Shown here piece by piece: positions 6,898-15,266 of a DNA stretch of 35,364 nucleotides (position 1 is its first letter; each line of letters begins with the position of its first letter). The notes under the pieces are model-generated. The model had not been told where the DNA came from. It was given only the letters and a program-made list of their open reading frames with translations, and made no database searches. The stretch lies in the NCBI GenBank assembly GCA_045646865.1, contig JAZRLM010000003.1, positions 1 to 35,364 on the forward strand. Direction: 5' to 3'. A program made the position numbers and the translations under genes. This DNA is from SIG440 sp045646865. GTDB lineage: Bacteria > Bacillota > Clostridia > Monoglobales > Monoglobaceae.

Positions 6898-7302
6898 ATG
6901 AAAAAGGAATCTGTTTTTCAGATGTTGAAATTCACTTTATTTTCGGCATCTGCAGGGATAATACAGGCTGTTGCGTTTGCTGTATTCAAAGAACTTTGTC
7001 GTTGGATGTACTGGCCTGCTTATCTGGCAGCCCTTGTTTTATCTATAATCTGGAGTTTTACGTTTAACCGCAGATACACTTTTAAGTCTGCGGCAAATGT
7101 GCCCATAGCGATGCTTAAACTATTTGGGTTTTATGCATTCTTTACACCGATTTCCACATGGCTCGGGCACGTTGCAGAAACAAGCGGTATCAACGACTAC
7201 ATAGTTTTGATAGTGACAATGCTTTCGAATTTTGTTCTTGAGTTTCTGATTTCTAAGTTTTTTATATACAGAAATCAGGAAAATACCCGAGCTGAAAAAT
7301 AG
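6898..7302 (+). CDS. GtrA-like membrane protein
   Basis: A 134-residue protein with about four hydrophobic membrane segments and the GtrA-family hallmark SFTFNRRYTFKS after the second segment. GtrA-like proteins are thought to help flip lipid-linked sugars used in cell-surface glycosylation. The start is ATG at 6898, with AAAGGA 8 nt upstream; a GTG at 6856 would add 14 unlikely residues and lacks a ribosome site. No glycosyltransferase lies beside it, so the substrate is unknown. Confidence 0.85.
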   Translation: MKKESVFQMLKFTLFSASAGIIQAVAFAVFKELCRWMYWPAYLAALVLSIIWSFTFNRRYTFKSAANVPIAMLKLFGFYAFFTPISTWLGHVAETSGINDYIVLIVTMLSNFVLEFLISKFFIYRNQENTRAEK

Positions 7303-7370
7303 GTTAAGCTTAATCTGTATCAGATAAATATGCTAGATTGACAAGATTGTTTGAGTTTTGAGGTGACTGT

Positions 7371-7802
7371 ATGGATTTTATTGCAAAAAGCTTTTCGGAG
7401 CTTTCTCTGGTGGAACTATATGAAATTATAAAGTCGAGATCAGAGATTTTTTTGCTGGAACAAAACATTGTTTGTCAGGATCTTGATGATGTTGATTACA
7501 GCAGTGTGCATTGTTTTTTCTTTGACGGCAAAAGGGTAATTGCGTATTTAAGAGCATTTGCCCCGGATGAAGATTCGGTAACAATAGGCAGGGTGCTGAC
7601 TCTGGAACACAGAAAAGGTATTGGAAGTGAGCTTATGAAAAAAAGTATGGAGGAAATACAAAAGCGTTTCCAATGCAAAAAAATAAGCCTTCATGCGCAA
7701 AAACAGGCAGTAGATTTTTATAAAAAATTAGGCTTTTATATAACCTCCGACGAGTTTTGGGAAGAAGGGGTTATCCACGTTACAATGGAGATGGAAATAT
7801 AA
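7371..7802 (+). CDS. ElaA-type GNAT acetyltransferase
   Basis: A 143-residue GNAT-fold enzyme. The N-terminus (FSELSLVELYEIIKSRSEIF, then LLEQNIVCQDLDDVD) is that of the ElaA group, and the acetyl-CoA-binding motif A is IGRVLTLEHRKGIGSELMKK (Arg/Gly-x-x-Gly/Ala loop RKGIGS). FYKKLGF closes the fold. ElaA substrates are not established. ATG at 7371 has GAGGTGA upstream. A strong terminator follows at 7876. Confidence 0.88.
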   Translation: MDFIAKSFSELSLVELYEIIKSRSEIFLLEQNIVCQDLDDVDYSSVHCFFFDGKRVIAYLRAFAPDEDSVTIGRVLTLEHRKGIGSELMKKSMEEIQKRFQCKKISLHAQKQAVDFYKKLGFYITSDEFWEEGVIHVTMEMEI

Positions 7803-7875
7803 TAATTATATGCAACGCATAGCTTTTAAATATTTAAAAAAGGTAAATGGAAAAACAATAAAGTAATTTAAAGGG

Positions 7876-7913
7876 AAAACCTCTTGCGGGAAAAACTCCG
7901 CAGGAGGTTTTTG
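7876..7913 (+). terminator. Rho-independent terminator after the GNAT gene
   Basis: A 14-bp stem (7876-7889 with 7898-7911, one G.T pair) and an 8-nt loop; the 3' arm ends in a T-run (7908-7912). Confidence 0.85.
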
Positions 7914-7927
7914 ATGTCTTTAATATC

Positions 7928-7955
7928 TTGATTTTCTCAGAGGATGTGGTATAAT
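7928..7955 (+). promoter_or_regulatory. sigma-A promoter of the aldo/keto reductase gene
   Basis: TTGATT (7928-7933), a 16-nt spacer and TATAAT (7950-7955), 34 nt before the start codon. Confidence 0.6.
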
Positions 7956-7989
7956 ATATATATATAGATTACAAATCGGAGTGGTTTAT

Positions 7990-8928
7990 ATGAGATATTC
8001 AGATATTTTAGGCAAAAAAAGCTCAAGAATACTTTTGGGCACGGGTTATTTCGGCGACGGAATAAGTGAGGATGATGCCTTTTTGATGATGGATAAGTTC
8101 CGTGATATGGGTGGATGCCATATTGACACAGCAAGGCTTTATGCAAACGGCGCATCCGAGGAAATTGTCGGCCGCTGGATGGCGGACAGAAAGCCCTCTG
8201 ATATGCTTGTGTCAACCAAGGGCGGATACTATGATATGGATGCAAAGGAACGTCCAAGACTTTTAAAGGCGGATATTGTGAGCGACCTTGAAAAGAGTCT
8301 TGCAGCACTTAAAACTGATGTGATTGACTTTTACTGGTTGCACCGTGATGATGAAAACATTCCTGCAGGTGAAATTATTGAAACAATGAACGAAATTGTT
8401 AAATTGGGCACAATAAAAAAGTTCGGGGCATCAAACTGGACATCCAAAAGAATAACGGAGTCAAATGATTATGCCAAAGAGCACGGACTGATAGGATTTG
8501 CCGCAAGTCAGATAAGGTTTAACCCTGCATACTGCATTGGCGAGCGCAGCGGACTTGTGGGGATGGACGAGGCTGAATTTGAGTTTTATAAAAACTGCAA
8601 TATGCCGGTTGCGGCATATTCATCACAGGCAAAGGGCTTTTTCTCAAAAATGGCAGAGCAGGGCGAGAGCGCACTTTCCGAAAAGGCACGAAGGAGATAT
8701 CTGTGCGACGAAAACCTTGACAGACTTGAAGTCATCAAAGAGCTTTCGCAAAAATACAACTGCAGTATAGCGGCTCTTATCTGCGGAGCGTTTTGTTCCT
8801 TTAATAATCCCGAAGTATTCCCAATAATCGGCGGCAGCAGACTTTCGCAGATAGTGGATTCCTTAAACGGTGCAGATGTTGTTCTGACAAAGGAAGAACT
8901 TATCCGTATATTTAAGTTTGATTTATAA
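7990..8928 (+). CDS. Aldo/keto reductase
   Basis: A 312-residue TIM-barrel NADPH-dependent oxidoreductase. The catalytic tetrad is complete: D46 and Y51 (CHIDTARLYANG), K77 (VSTKGG) and H118 (YWLHRDD). KKFGASNW and the later FGAFCSFNNPEVFPIIGGSRLSQI block correspond to the cofactor-binding C-terminal part. Substrate cannot be told; such enzymes reduce varied sugars and aldehydes. ATG 7990 is chosen over GTG 7981 because the GGAG of the leader lies 6-7 nt from the ATG. hflX starts 22 nt after its stop, so the two probably share a transcript. Confidence 0.92.
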   Translation: MRYSDILGKKSSRILLGTGYFGDGISEDDAFLMMDKFRDMGGCHIDTARLYANGASEEIVGRWMADRKPSDMLVSTKGGYYDMDAKERPRLLKADIVSDLEKSLAALKTDVIDFYWLHRDDENIPAGEIIETMNEIVKLGTIKKFGASNWTSKRITESNDYAKEHGLIGFAASQIRFNPAYCIGERSGLVGMDEAEFEFYKNCNMPVAAYSSQAKGFFSKMAEQGESALSEKARRRYLCDENLDRLEVIKELSQKYNCSIAALICGAFCSFNNPEVFPIIGGSRLSQIVDSLNGADVVLTKEELIRIFKFDL

Positions 8929-8950
8929 AGCTACAACAGGAGATAACTTT

Positions 8951-10195
8951 ATGATAAATACAACCGAAACAGAAACAAGACCCCGTGCAGTGCTTTGTGC
9001 GGTGGATACAGGCGAGTTTGATATGGAATATTCCATGGATGAACTTGAAAATCTGGCAGATACTGCAGGGGCAGATACCATTGCACATTTTGTGCAAAAG
9101 ACCCCAAGATTTGAGGCCGCAACCTGCATTGGCACGGGTAAACTTGCCGAGCTTGCTGAATTTTGCGAGAACAACGAGATTGATATGGTAATTTTCAACC
9201 ACGAGCTTACAGCATCCCAAATGCGCAATATCGAGGCGGCAACTAATGTTGATGTTATTGACCGAACAACCCTTATTTTAGATATTTTTGCGCAGCGTGC
9301 AAGGACGGCAGAGGGCAGACTTCAGGTTGAACTTGCCCAGCTTAAATATCGCTTGCCGCGACTTGCAGGTATGGGCAGAGTGCTGTCACGTCAGGGTGGC
9401 GGTATCGGCTCAAGGGGACCGGGTGAAGCAAAGCTTGAAACCGATAAAAGATATATCCGAGGCCGTATTCAAAAGCTTGAGGGACAGCTTAAGGAACTGA
9501 CAAAACGTCGTGAGTATGCTCACGCAAGACGCCGCAAAGACGGTGTGATAACGGTAGCTATCGTGGGATATACCAATGTAGGAAAATCCACCTTGCTTAA
9601 TGCGTTGACCGAGGCAGGAGTTCTAGCGGAGAATATGCTTTTTGCAACCCTTGACCCAACTTCAAGAGCGTTGGAACTGCCTGACGGCAGAGAAGTTATG
9701 CTGATTGATACGGTTGGACTAATCAGCCGACTTCCCCATAATCTTGTGGAGGCTTTTAAATCCACGTTAGAAGAAGCGGTAAATGCCGATTTGATTTTGA
9801 ATGTATGTGATATTTCGTCAAATCTGGTTGAAGAGCAGATAAAAATAACAAAGGATTTGATCGCCGAGCTTGGCGGTGAGGCGATTCCTATGATAACCGT
9901 TGCCAACAAGTGTGATGTGTTGGGTGATGAAACGGTTGTTATGGGTGAAAAGTCGGTGTTTATATCTGCAAAAACGGGTTACGGCTTTGACAAGCTTCTT
10001 AAAATGATTGCCGACAATTTAAAGCCCACAATAAAACGGCTGAACATTCTTGTTCCATACAGCGACGCAGGAGTTTTAAACCTGATACGCCAGAAGGGTA
10101 AGGTTTTTGAGGAATTATACGAGCCAGAGGGCATAAGGGCGGATGTGCTGGCAGATATAACGATAATTGACAAAATAAGTGAATATATAGTGTAA
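8951..10195 (+). CDS. hflX: GTPase HflX
   Basis: A 414-residue ribosome-associated GTPase that splits stalled 70S ribosomes, notably after stress. The N-terminal domain has IGTGKLAELAEF, VDVIDRTTLILDIFAQRART and the glycine-rich RQGGGIGSRGPGE (residues about 148-159). A coiled coil (KRYIRGRIQKLEGQLKEL) follows, then the G domain: G1 GYTNVGKS (206-213), G3 DTVG, G4 NKCD and G5 SAKTG. The start is ATG 8951 with AGGAG 8 nt upstream, although the frame is open from 8918. A clear terminator follows the stop. Confidence 0.95.
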   Translation: MINTTETETRPRAVLCAVDTGEFDMEYSMDELENLADTAGADTIAHFVQKTPRFEAATCIGTGKLAELAEFCENNEIDMVIFNHELTASQMRNIEAATNVDVIDRTTLILDIFAQRARTAEGRLQVELAQLKYRLPRLAGMGRVLSRQGGGIGSRGPGEAKLETDKRYIRGRIQKLEGQLKELTKRREYAHARRRKDGVITVAIVGYTNVGKSTLLNALTEAGVLAENMLFATLDPTSRALELPDGREVMLIDTVGLISRLPHNLVEAFKSTLEEAVNADLILNVCDISSNLVEEQIKITKDLIAELGGEAIPMITVANKCDVLGDETVVMGEKSVFISAKTGYGFDKLLKMIADNLKPTIKRLNILVPYSDAGVLNLIRQKGKVFEELYEPEGIRADVLADITIIDKISEYIV

Positions 10196-10200
10196 AATTT

Positions 10201-10227
10201 GAGGATGTGTTTACATCCTCTTTTTTT
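10201..10227 (+). terminator. Rho-independent terminator after hflX
   Basis: GAGGATG (10201-10207) pairs with CATCCTC (10214-10220) and is followed by seven T (10221-10227). Confidence 0.92.
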
Positions 10228-10240
10228 ATGCAAATTTATG

Positions 10241-10269
10241 TTCTATTGGTGGACAAAGCCTCATAAGAT
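10241..10269 (+). promoter_or_regulatory. Possible sigma-E promoter of the spoIIIA operon
   Basis: TTCTATT (10241-10247), a 14-nt spacer and CATAAGAT (10262-10269) resemble the sigma-E pattern (kmATATT, 14 nt, CATACAhT) at 5 of 7 and 6 of 8 positions. The site is 33 nt before spoIIIAA, whose operon is sigma-E-dependent in Bacillus. No good sigma-A promoter is seen in the gap. Confidence 0.45.
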
Positions 10270-10302
10270 TAAGTAAACTTTTGAAAATAAGGAGACGGAA
10301 AA

Positions 10303-11241
10303 ATGAACACAAGATATGACGAGATACAAAAGATTTTACCGGGGCACTTCAGGGTTATGCTTGAAAAAACAGTTAAGGCGTTGGGGGATACCTTGCTTGA
10401 AATTCGGGTACGGTGCGGAAAGCCTTTGATTGCTGAAACCGCAAACGGCAGTTTTGTAATAACACCCGACGGCAGCCCATCCCCTGCAACGGGTGGAGCG
10501 TATATAGTCAGCGAAAAGGATTTAAGACTTATCTTTCAGGCGGTTTGCGAAAATTCGGTTTATGCCTTTATGGACGAGATAAAGCAGGGGTTTATTACCA
10601 TTAAGGGCGGTCACCGTATCGGCTTTTCGGGAAGAGCGGTTTTGAACGGAGATAAGATTGAAAACTTCCGTGAAATAAGCTCCCTTAATATACGTATTGC
10701 CCGCGAGGTAATCGGTGCGGCAAACTACATAATCGAGGATGTGTTAAAGCCATTTGGGGTGGTAAGTACTCTTATTGTTTCACCGCCCATGGGTGGAAAA
10801 ACTACTGTCCTGCGTGATCTGACAAGACAGATTTCCGACAAGGGAATTAAAACCGGATTGATTGACGAACGTGGCGAAATGGCATCTCTTTCACGGGGTG
10901 TTCCACAATGTGATGTTGGTGTTCAGACCGATGTGATTGAAAATGCACCAAAAGCCGATTCTGTGGTAATGATGCTAAGAACAATGTCACCTCAGCTTAT
11001 TGTTACAGATGAAATTGCAACCGTAAAAGATACCGAGGCATTGATGCAGGCATTCGGGACAGGTGTTTCGGTCATTGCAAGCACTCACGGAGCATCCTTT
11101 AAGGAGGTTATACAACGGGAGAGCCTTAAACCGCTTTTTGGCGGAATTGGTTTTAAACAGATAATAGTTCTTGAAAAGGAAGGCTCAGGGTTAAACACCA
11201 GAGTTTACGGCAAGGCTTTCGGACTTGACGGCAGATGTTAA
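10303..11241 (+). CDS. spoIIIAA: Stage III sporulation protein AA (ATPase)
   Basis: A 312-residue ATPase related to type II/IV secretion ATPases. It is thought to power the SpoIIIA-SpoIIQ channel between mother cell and forespore during engulfment. Walker A is PPMGGKTT (161-168) and Walker B is QLIVTDEI. The N-terminal EIRVRCGKPL and FITIKGGHRIGFSGRAV segments are typical of SpoIIIAA. ATG 10303 has AAGGAGACGG upstream. It opens an eight-gene operon with no internal terminators; spoIIIAB starts inside its last codons. Confidence 0.97.
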   Translation: MNTRYDEIQKILPGHFRVMLEKTVKALGDTLLEIRVRCGKPLIAETANGSFVITPDGSPSPATGGAYIVSEKDLRLIFQAVCENSVYAFMDEIKQGFITIKGGHRIGFSGRAVLNGDKIENFREISSLNIRIAREVIGAANYIIEDVLKPFGVVSTLIVSPPMGGKTTVLRDLTRQISDKGIKTGLIDERGEMASLSRGVPQCDVGVQTDVIENAPKADSVVMMLRTMSPQLIVTDEIATVKDTEALMQAFGTGVSVIASTHGASFKEVIQRESLKPLFGGIGFKQIIVLEKEGSGLNTRVYGKAFGLDGRC

Positions 11242-11753
11242 GACTTGCCGTCTGCGGTGCAATTATTGTCGGGTGCGGATATCTGGGGTTGCTCCTTTCA
11301 GATTCATATAAACGGCGTGTGGCGCAGCTTGAAGATTTGCAGAATGTTCTTTCAGCATTGGAGTTTAATATCGGATTTATGAATCTGACCTTGCGTGAGG
11401 CACTTATGCGGTGCGGGGATGGCGCAAAGGGCGGTATACGGGATGTAATGATGTATGTATGTGACAGACTTTCCGAGGACAGATGCTGCGATATGCAAAG
11501 ACTTTGGAAAAGGGCCCTTGACAGATTCGGTCAGGAGCTTTGCCTCACACAGGAGGACAAAAAAATCCTGATAGATTTTGCCAGAGCTTTGGGCAGCGGT
11601 AATTGTGCCAATGAGATAAATAACATCAAAATGGCATTGGCGCGGCTTTCGGTTGCTGAAAACGATGCCCGTGAAATTGCAAAACGGAATGTAAAGATGT
11701 ATCGCGGACTTGGTTTCCTTGCAGGAATTTTTATAGTAATAGTTCTGATTTGA
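11235..11753 (+). CDS. spoIIIAB: Stage III sporulation protein AB
   Basis: A 172-residue protein anchored by a hydrophobic segment at each end (AVCGAIIVGCGYLGLLL and FLAGIFIVIVLI), with a helical middle related to GspF-type secretion proteins. The segment LEDLQNVLSALEFNIGFMNLTL is typical of the family. It sits in the mother-cell membrane as part of the SpoIIIA complex. Its ATG overlaps the spoIIIAA stop, indicating coupled translation. Confidence 0.93.
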   Translation: MLRLAVCGAIIVGCGYLGLLLSDSYKRRVAQLEDLQNVLSALEFNIGFMNLTLREALMRCGDGAKGGIRDVMMYVCDRLSEDRCCDMQRLWKRALDRFGQELCLTQEDKKILIDFARALGSGNCANEINNIKMALARLSVAENDAREIAKRNVKMYRGLGFLAGIFIVIVLI

Positions 11754-11776
11754 ATTACCAATGAGGAGGTATGTTT

Positions 11777-11974
11777 GTGGACGGAGTTGATTTGATATTC
11801 AAGGTGGCGGCAATAGGAATACTTGTGGCAGTGCTTAACCAACTGCTTGTGCGGAGCGGCAGGGAAGACCAGGCGATGATGACAACTTTAGCCGGACTTG
11901 TGGTGGTGCTTTTTATGGTAATCGACCAGATAAGTCTGCTGTTTGATACAATTAAATCGGTGTTTGATTTATAG
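11777..11974 (+). CDS. spoIIIAC: Stage III sporulation protein AC
   Basis: A 65-residue two-helix membrane protein matching SpoIIIAC nearly throughout: DLIFKVAAIGILVAVLNQLL, SGREDQAMMTTLAGLVVVLF, ending LLFDTIKSVFDL. The ATG at 11771 touches the GAGGAGGT ribosome site with no spacer. The GTG at 11777 has a 6-nt spacer and gives the usual M-D- start, so GTG is chosen. It is the third gene of the operon. Confidence 0.93.
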   Translation: MDGVDLIFKVAAIGILVAVLNQLLVRSGREDQAMMTTLAGLVVVLFMVIDQISLLFDTIKSVFDL

Positions 11975-11988
11975 GGGATAAAACAGAT

Positions 11989-12381
11989 ATGGATATATTC
12001 AAGATTGTTGGGATTGGTCTTTCGGCGGCGGTTCTTGCAGTATTTATAAAAAACTGGCGTAGCGAGATTGCCATTCAGATTTCACTTGTTGCGGCGGCAA
12101 TTATATTTTTTATAGCAGTTCCGTATCTTAAAATAATTTTTCAAATGTTCAGGGATATTTCAAACAGGATAGGCCTTGACGTCAAATATATAAATCTGGT
12201 TTTAAAGGTTATCGGGATTGCCTATGTTGCACAGTTCGGGGCAGAGCTGTGCCGTGATTCGGGCGAGAGTGCTCTTGCTTCTAAAATCGAGTTTGGCGGC
12301 AAGATTATAATAGTAACTTTGTCGATGCCGGTGCTTTACAGTTTTCTGGAGATAATCGAGGCCGTAATCAGATTAGGATAG
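11989..12381 (+). CDS. spoIIIAD: Stage III sporulation protein AD
   Basis: A 130-residue protein with four predicted membrane segments and family blocks DIFKIVGIGLSAAVLAVFIK, YINLVLKVIGIAYVAQFGAE and LCRDSGESALASKIEFGGKI. It is part of the SpoIIIA channel complex in the mother-cell membrane. ATG 11989 follows the spoIIIAC stop by 14 nt, with GGGGA upstream. Its TAG stop abuts the spoIIIAE start. Confidence 0.95.
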   Translation: MDIFKIVGIGLSAAVLAVFIKNWRSEIAIQISLVAAAIIFFIAVPYLKIIFQMFRDISNRIGLDVKYINLVLKVIGIAYVAQFGAELCRDSGESALASKIEFGGKIIIVTLSMPVLYSFLEIIEAVIRLG

Positions 12382-12383
12382 TG

Positions 12384-13553
12384 ATGCAAATGAAAAAAAT
12401 TACAGTACTTATTATATTTTTGGTGTGCATCTGCCAACCGGTATTTGCCGAGGATGTTACCTTTGAAATAATAGATGAGTATGCAAAAATATATGGCGGT
12501 GAAATTCAGCATGGTACCGAAAAATTAAAGGATGTTGATTTTGACAAAATTATTCCCGGTTTTAATGTTGATGAAATTGTGTCAAGTCTTGCAAAGGGTG
12601 AAAACATCTTTTCTGTACAAGGAATTTTAAACAAAGGCATCGGACTTCTTGCAGGCGAAATACGCGAAACTCTTAAAATTCTTGTTTTTGTACTTGCCAT
12701 AGGACTTCTTTGCACATACCTTACAAACATACAGAACAGCTTCGGGAGCAAGGGTGTGTTGGATGCCGCATTCTTTGTATGCTATCTGGTGATAGTTGGG
12801 ATTGCGGCGGCGGCATTCTTTCAGGTAATAGGATGCGGAAAAACTCTTATCTCAAACCTGTCGCTGTTTATGCGGACAATGGCACCTGTTGCATTGGTTA
12901 CACTTACCGCAAGCGGAGCGGTAATTTCGGCTGCCAGCTTTGAACTTATACTTATGGGTGTGATTGAAGTTGCCGAATGGCTGCTTGAAACCGTTTTTGT
13001 TCCCCTGATACTGATTACAGCGGCGCTGAGTATGGTTAATAACCTTTCACAAAACTTCAATGCCGAAAAGCTGGTACAGTTTATGAACAAAACCACAAAA
13101 TGGGGCATAGGCATTGTTATGACCGTGTTTGTGGGGGTTATGGGACTTCAGGGAATTGTGGCAGGCAGTGCCGACGGTCTTACGGTTAAGGTGACAAAGT
13201 TTGCGGCAGGAAACCTAATTCCCCTTGTGGGCGGTGCACTTTCCGAAACGGTTGAAACCGTTATGAACTGCAGCGTGGTTATAAAAAATGCTGTGGGTGT
13301 TGCAGGAATTATTATGGTAGTTCTGATTGTTGCCGTGCCCGTGATAAAGGTTGCGTCGTGCCTGATTATGTTCAGACTTTCTGCGGCGCTGCTTCAACCT
13401 GTTTGTGACAAAAGAATAGTAAAGTGTATATCCGAACTGGCAGATTCCATGTCGGCAGTTTTTGGACTTATGATGGTGGTATCGGTAATGTTTATCATAA
13501 TGCTTACAATTATCATTAATGTGGGTAGTTCGGCGGCACTGCTGGGAAGGTGA
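12384..13553 (+). CDS. spoIIIAE: Stage III sporulation protein AE
   Basis: A 389-residue polytopic membrane protein with a cleavable-looking signal peptide (KKITVLIIFLVCICQPVFA) and about seven further hydrophobic segments. GIGIVMTVFVGVMGLQGIVAG and the LVGGALSETVETVMNC block are typical of SpoIIIAE. Three nearby starts are possible (GTG 12381, ATG 12384, ATG 12390). AGGA at 12375-12378 favours 12384, but 12390 would start right at the signal peptide. It is the largest channel component of the operon. Confidence 0.94.
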   Translation: MQMKKITVLIIFLVCICQPVFAEDVTFEIIDEYAKIYGGEIQHGTEKLKDVDFDKIIPGFNVDEIVSSLAKGENIFSVQGILNKGIGLLAGEIRETLKILVFVLAIGLLCTYLTNIQNSFGSKGVLDAAFFVCYLVIVGIAAAAFFQVIGCGKTLISNLSLFMRTMAPVALVTLTASGAVISAASFELILMGVIEVAEWLLETVFVPLILITAALSMVNNLSQNFNAEKLVQFMNKTTKWGIGIVMTVFVGVMGLQGIVAGSADGLTVKVTKFAAGNLIPLVGGALSETVETVMNCSVVIKNAVGVAGIIMVVLIVAVPVIKVASCLIMFRLSAALLQPVCDKRIVKCISELADSMSAVFGLMMVVSVMFIIMLTIIINVGSSAALLGR

Positions 13554-13560
13554 TGGCAAT

Positions 13561-14049
13561 ATGGAATGGCTTCGTGACTGGATTATGCAGATTGCAGGAG
13601 TAATCGTTCTTGGAGCGGTCTGCGATATGGTTATAAACGAGGGCGAGATGAAAAAGTATGTGAAAATGGTAATGGGTCTTGTACTTATTTTTGCAATAAT
13701 TCAGCCGATTGTTAAAGAGAGTCCTGATTTTACCGAATTTAAATTACCTCAAACTACTCAGGTTCAGGCGGCAGAACTGAAAAACCGACTTGGAGAAAAG
13801 GAACGCAAGGCGCTTCTGAATTTGTATCGGCAAAAACTTTCCAAATCAATTGAAAATGAAATATACGCAAAATGTAAGACCTATGCAACGGTTGATGTAA
13901 CGGTGGAAGAGGATGACGAGAACCGATTTGGTAATATAACGGGAATGACGGTTGAATTTTTTAATGATATTGGCATATCAGAAAATGAAATAAAAGAGTT
14001 TTTGGGCGAAAGGTTTGGATTAAACCCAAAGGACATAAAAGTCAGATAA
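13561..14049 (+). CDS. spoIIIAF: Stage III sporulation protein AF
   Basis: A 162-residue protein with two N-terminal membrane helices (MQIAGVIVLGAVCDMVI and MVMGLVLIFAIIQPIV) and a soluble domain at the C-terminus that in Bacillus has a ring-building-motif-like fold. The motif INEGEMKKYVKMVMGL is typical. The frame is open from 13519, but ATG 13561 with GGGAAGG 10 nt upstream gives the family start MEWLRDW. It begins 7 nt after the spoIIIAE stop. Confidence 0.93.
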   Translation: MEWLRDWIMQIAGVIVLGAVCDMVINEGEMKKYVKMVMGLVLIFAIIQPIVKESPDFTEFKLPQTTQVQAAELKNRLGEKERKALLNLYRQKLSKSIENEIYAKCKTYATVDVTVEEDDENRFGNITGMTVEFFNDIGISENEIKEFLGERFGLNPKDIKVR

Positions 14050-14063
14050 CGGGGAGTGAAAAA

Positions 14064-14651
14064 ATGTTTTTTGATTTTTTCAGAAAAAAAGCAAGGGTGA
14101 TTGATGTAAATACTAATGGCGAAAGGGGCACAATCGAACGGAAAAACAGATGGCTTATTCTTGCAATCATTTTTGCAATTTGTATACTTGCATTCGGCAG
14201 TTGTGAAGACAAAAAGCCTGAAGAGAAAAACCTGAATACGGCTAAAAGCGACATAACTGACAGCCACTATGCCGAGGATATGGCCCGACAGCTTGAGGAC
14301 ATACTGTCATCGGTCAAGGGTGCGGGCAAGGTAAGGGTTATGCTGACCTTTGATACGGCAGACGAAAAGGTTCTTGCCGCAAACCAAAAAAACGACCTTG
14401 AGACCGAGATGAAAGAGGACGGTTCATCAAACAAATCTTCAGACAGTCAGGAGATAATTTTATTTGGTTCGGGTGGCGAGGAACAGCCATACATACTCAA
14501 AAAAAAATTGCCTGTTCCCACGGGAGTTCTGGTGACGGCTACAGGGGCAGGTGCTGAAAGTGTTCGTCTTGAAATTTACGAGTCGGTCAAGGCTCTTTAT
14601 GGCATATCTGGGCACAGAATCAAGGTTGCTGTGGCGGCTGAGAAAAAGTAA
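14064..14651 (+). CDS. spoIIIAG: Stage III sporulation protein AG
   Basis: A 195-residue protein with one membrane helix (WLILAIIFAICILAFG) and an extracytoplasmic ring-building domain. The DILSSVKGAGKVRVMLTFDT block is the SpoIIIAG signature and EKVLAANQKND follows. SpoIIIAG forms the large ring of the SpoIIIA-SpoIIQ complex in the intermembrane space. Residues about 105-135 are a low-complexity charged and serine-rich insert in the ring domain, which in this family forms an extended strand region. ATG 14064 has GGGGAG upstream. Confidence 0.94.
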   Translation: MFFDFFRKKARVIDVNTNGERGTIERKNRWLILAIIFAICILAFGSCEDKKPEEKNLNTAKSDITDSHYAEDMARQLEDILSSVKGAGKVRVMLTFDTADEKVLAANQKNDLETEMKEDGSSNKSSDSQEIILFGSGGEEQPYILKKKLPVPTGVLVTATGAGAESVRLEIYESVKALYGISGHRIKVAVAAEKK

Positions 14652-14681
14652 AAATTCATATAAAACAGAGGGGAGATTATT

Positions 14682-15212
14682 ATGAAAAAAATCAGAAAGT
14701 TTTTAAAAGGGATACGTGGCAAACAACTGCTTGTATCAGCACTTGCGGTTATGGTAATTGCATCGGGATACTTCCGGTTTGCAATGGGCGGCAAGGAGGT
14801 TGTGACGGTTTCAAACGAGGTTTTGCCCATCGAAGAGGGGCAGTTAGTGACCGAAAACATTGAGCCGGCACAGGACACAAATTATTTTGCCCGTGCCAGA
14901 TACGAAAGGGATTGTGCAAGGTCCGAGGCGGTGGAGCTTCTTACGGTTTCGACAGTTGAAGGCGAACAGAGTACCGCCATTGATGAAAAGATTGCTCTGT
15001 ATGCACAAAATGCCAACAGCGAGACCGCAATCGAAAATCTTGTTCTGTCAAAGGGCTTTGATGATTGCGTTGCCTTTGTCGACGAACAGGGCGTAAGCGT
15101 TGTTGTAAAGTCAGAAAAGCTTGACTCTGCAAGTGTAGCAAAAATCAAGGACATAATAATAGGTCAGACAGGAGTTATGGCAACAAAGATAAAGATATCG
15201 TGCAAGAACTGA
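14682..15212 (+). CDS. spoIIIAH: Stage III sporulation protein AH
   Basis: A 176-residue protein with a basic N-terminus, one membrane helix (QLLVSALAVMVIASGYFRF) and an extracytoplasmic domain homologous to the YscJ/FliF ring-building motif, with NYFARARYERDCARSEAVELL at its start. SpoIIIAH binds SpoIIQ across the intermembrane space, joining mother cell and forespore. It closes the operon and a 14-bp hairpin terminator follows. spoIIQ itself is not in this window. Confidence 0.95.
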   Translation: MKKIRKFLKGIRGKQLLVSALAVMVIASGYFRFAMGGKEVVTVSNEVLPIEEGQLVTENIEPAQDTNYFARARYERDCARSEAVELLTVSTVEGEQSTAIDEKIALYAQNANSETAIENLVLSKGFDDCVAFVDEQGVSVVVKSEKLDSASVAKIKDIIIGQTGVMATKIKISCKN

Positions 15213-15224
15213 TACACCTCCATA

Positions 15225-15266
15225 ATAAAGGCAGACATTCGAAAATTTTTGGATGTCTGCCTTTAT
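15225..15266. terminator. Terminator of the spoIIIA operon
   Basis: A perfect 14-bp stem, ATAAAGGCAGACAT (15225-15238) with ATGTCTGCCTTTAT (15253-15266), and a 14-nt A/T-rich loop. It also holds the stop codon of the AraC remnant on the minus strand, so it may serve both directions. Confidence 0.8.
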
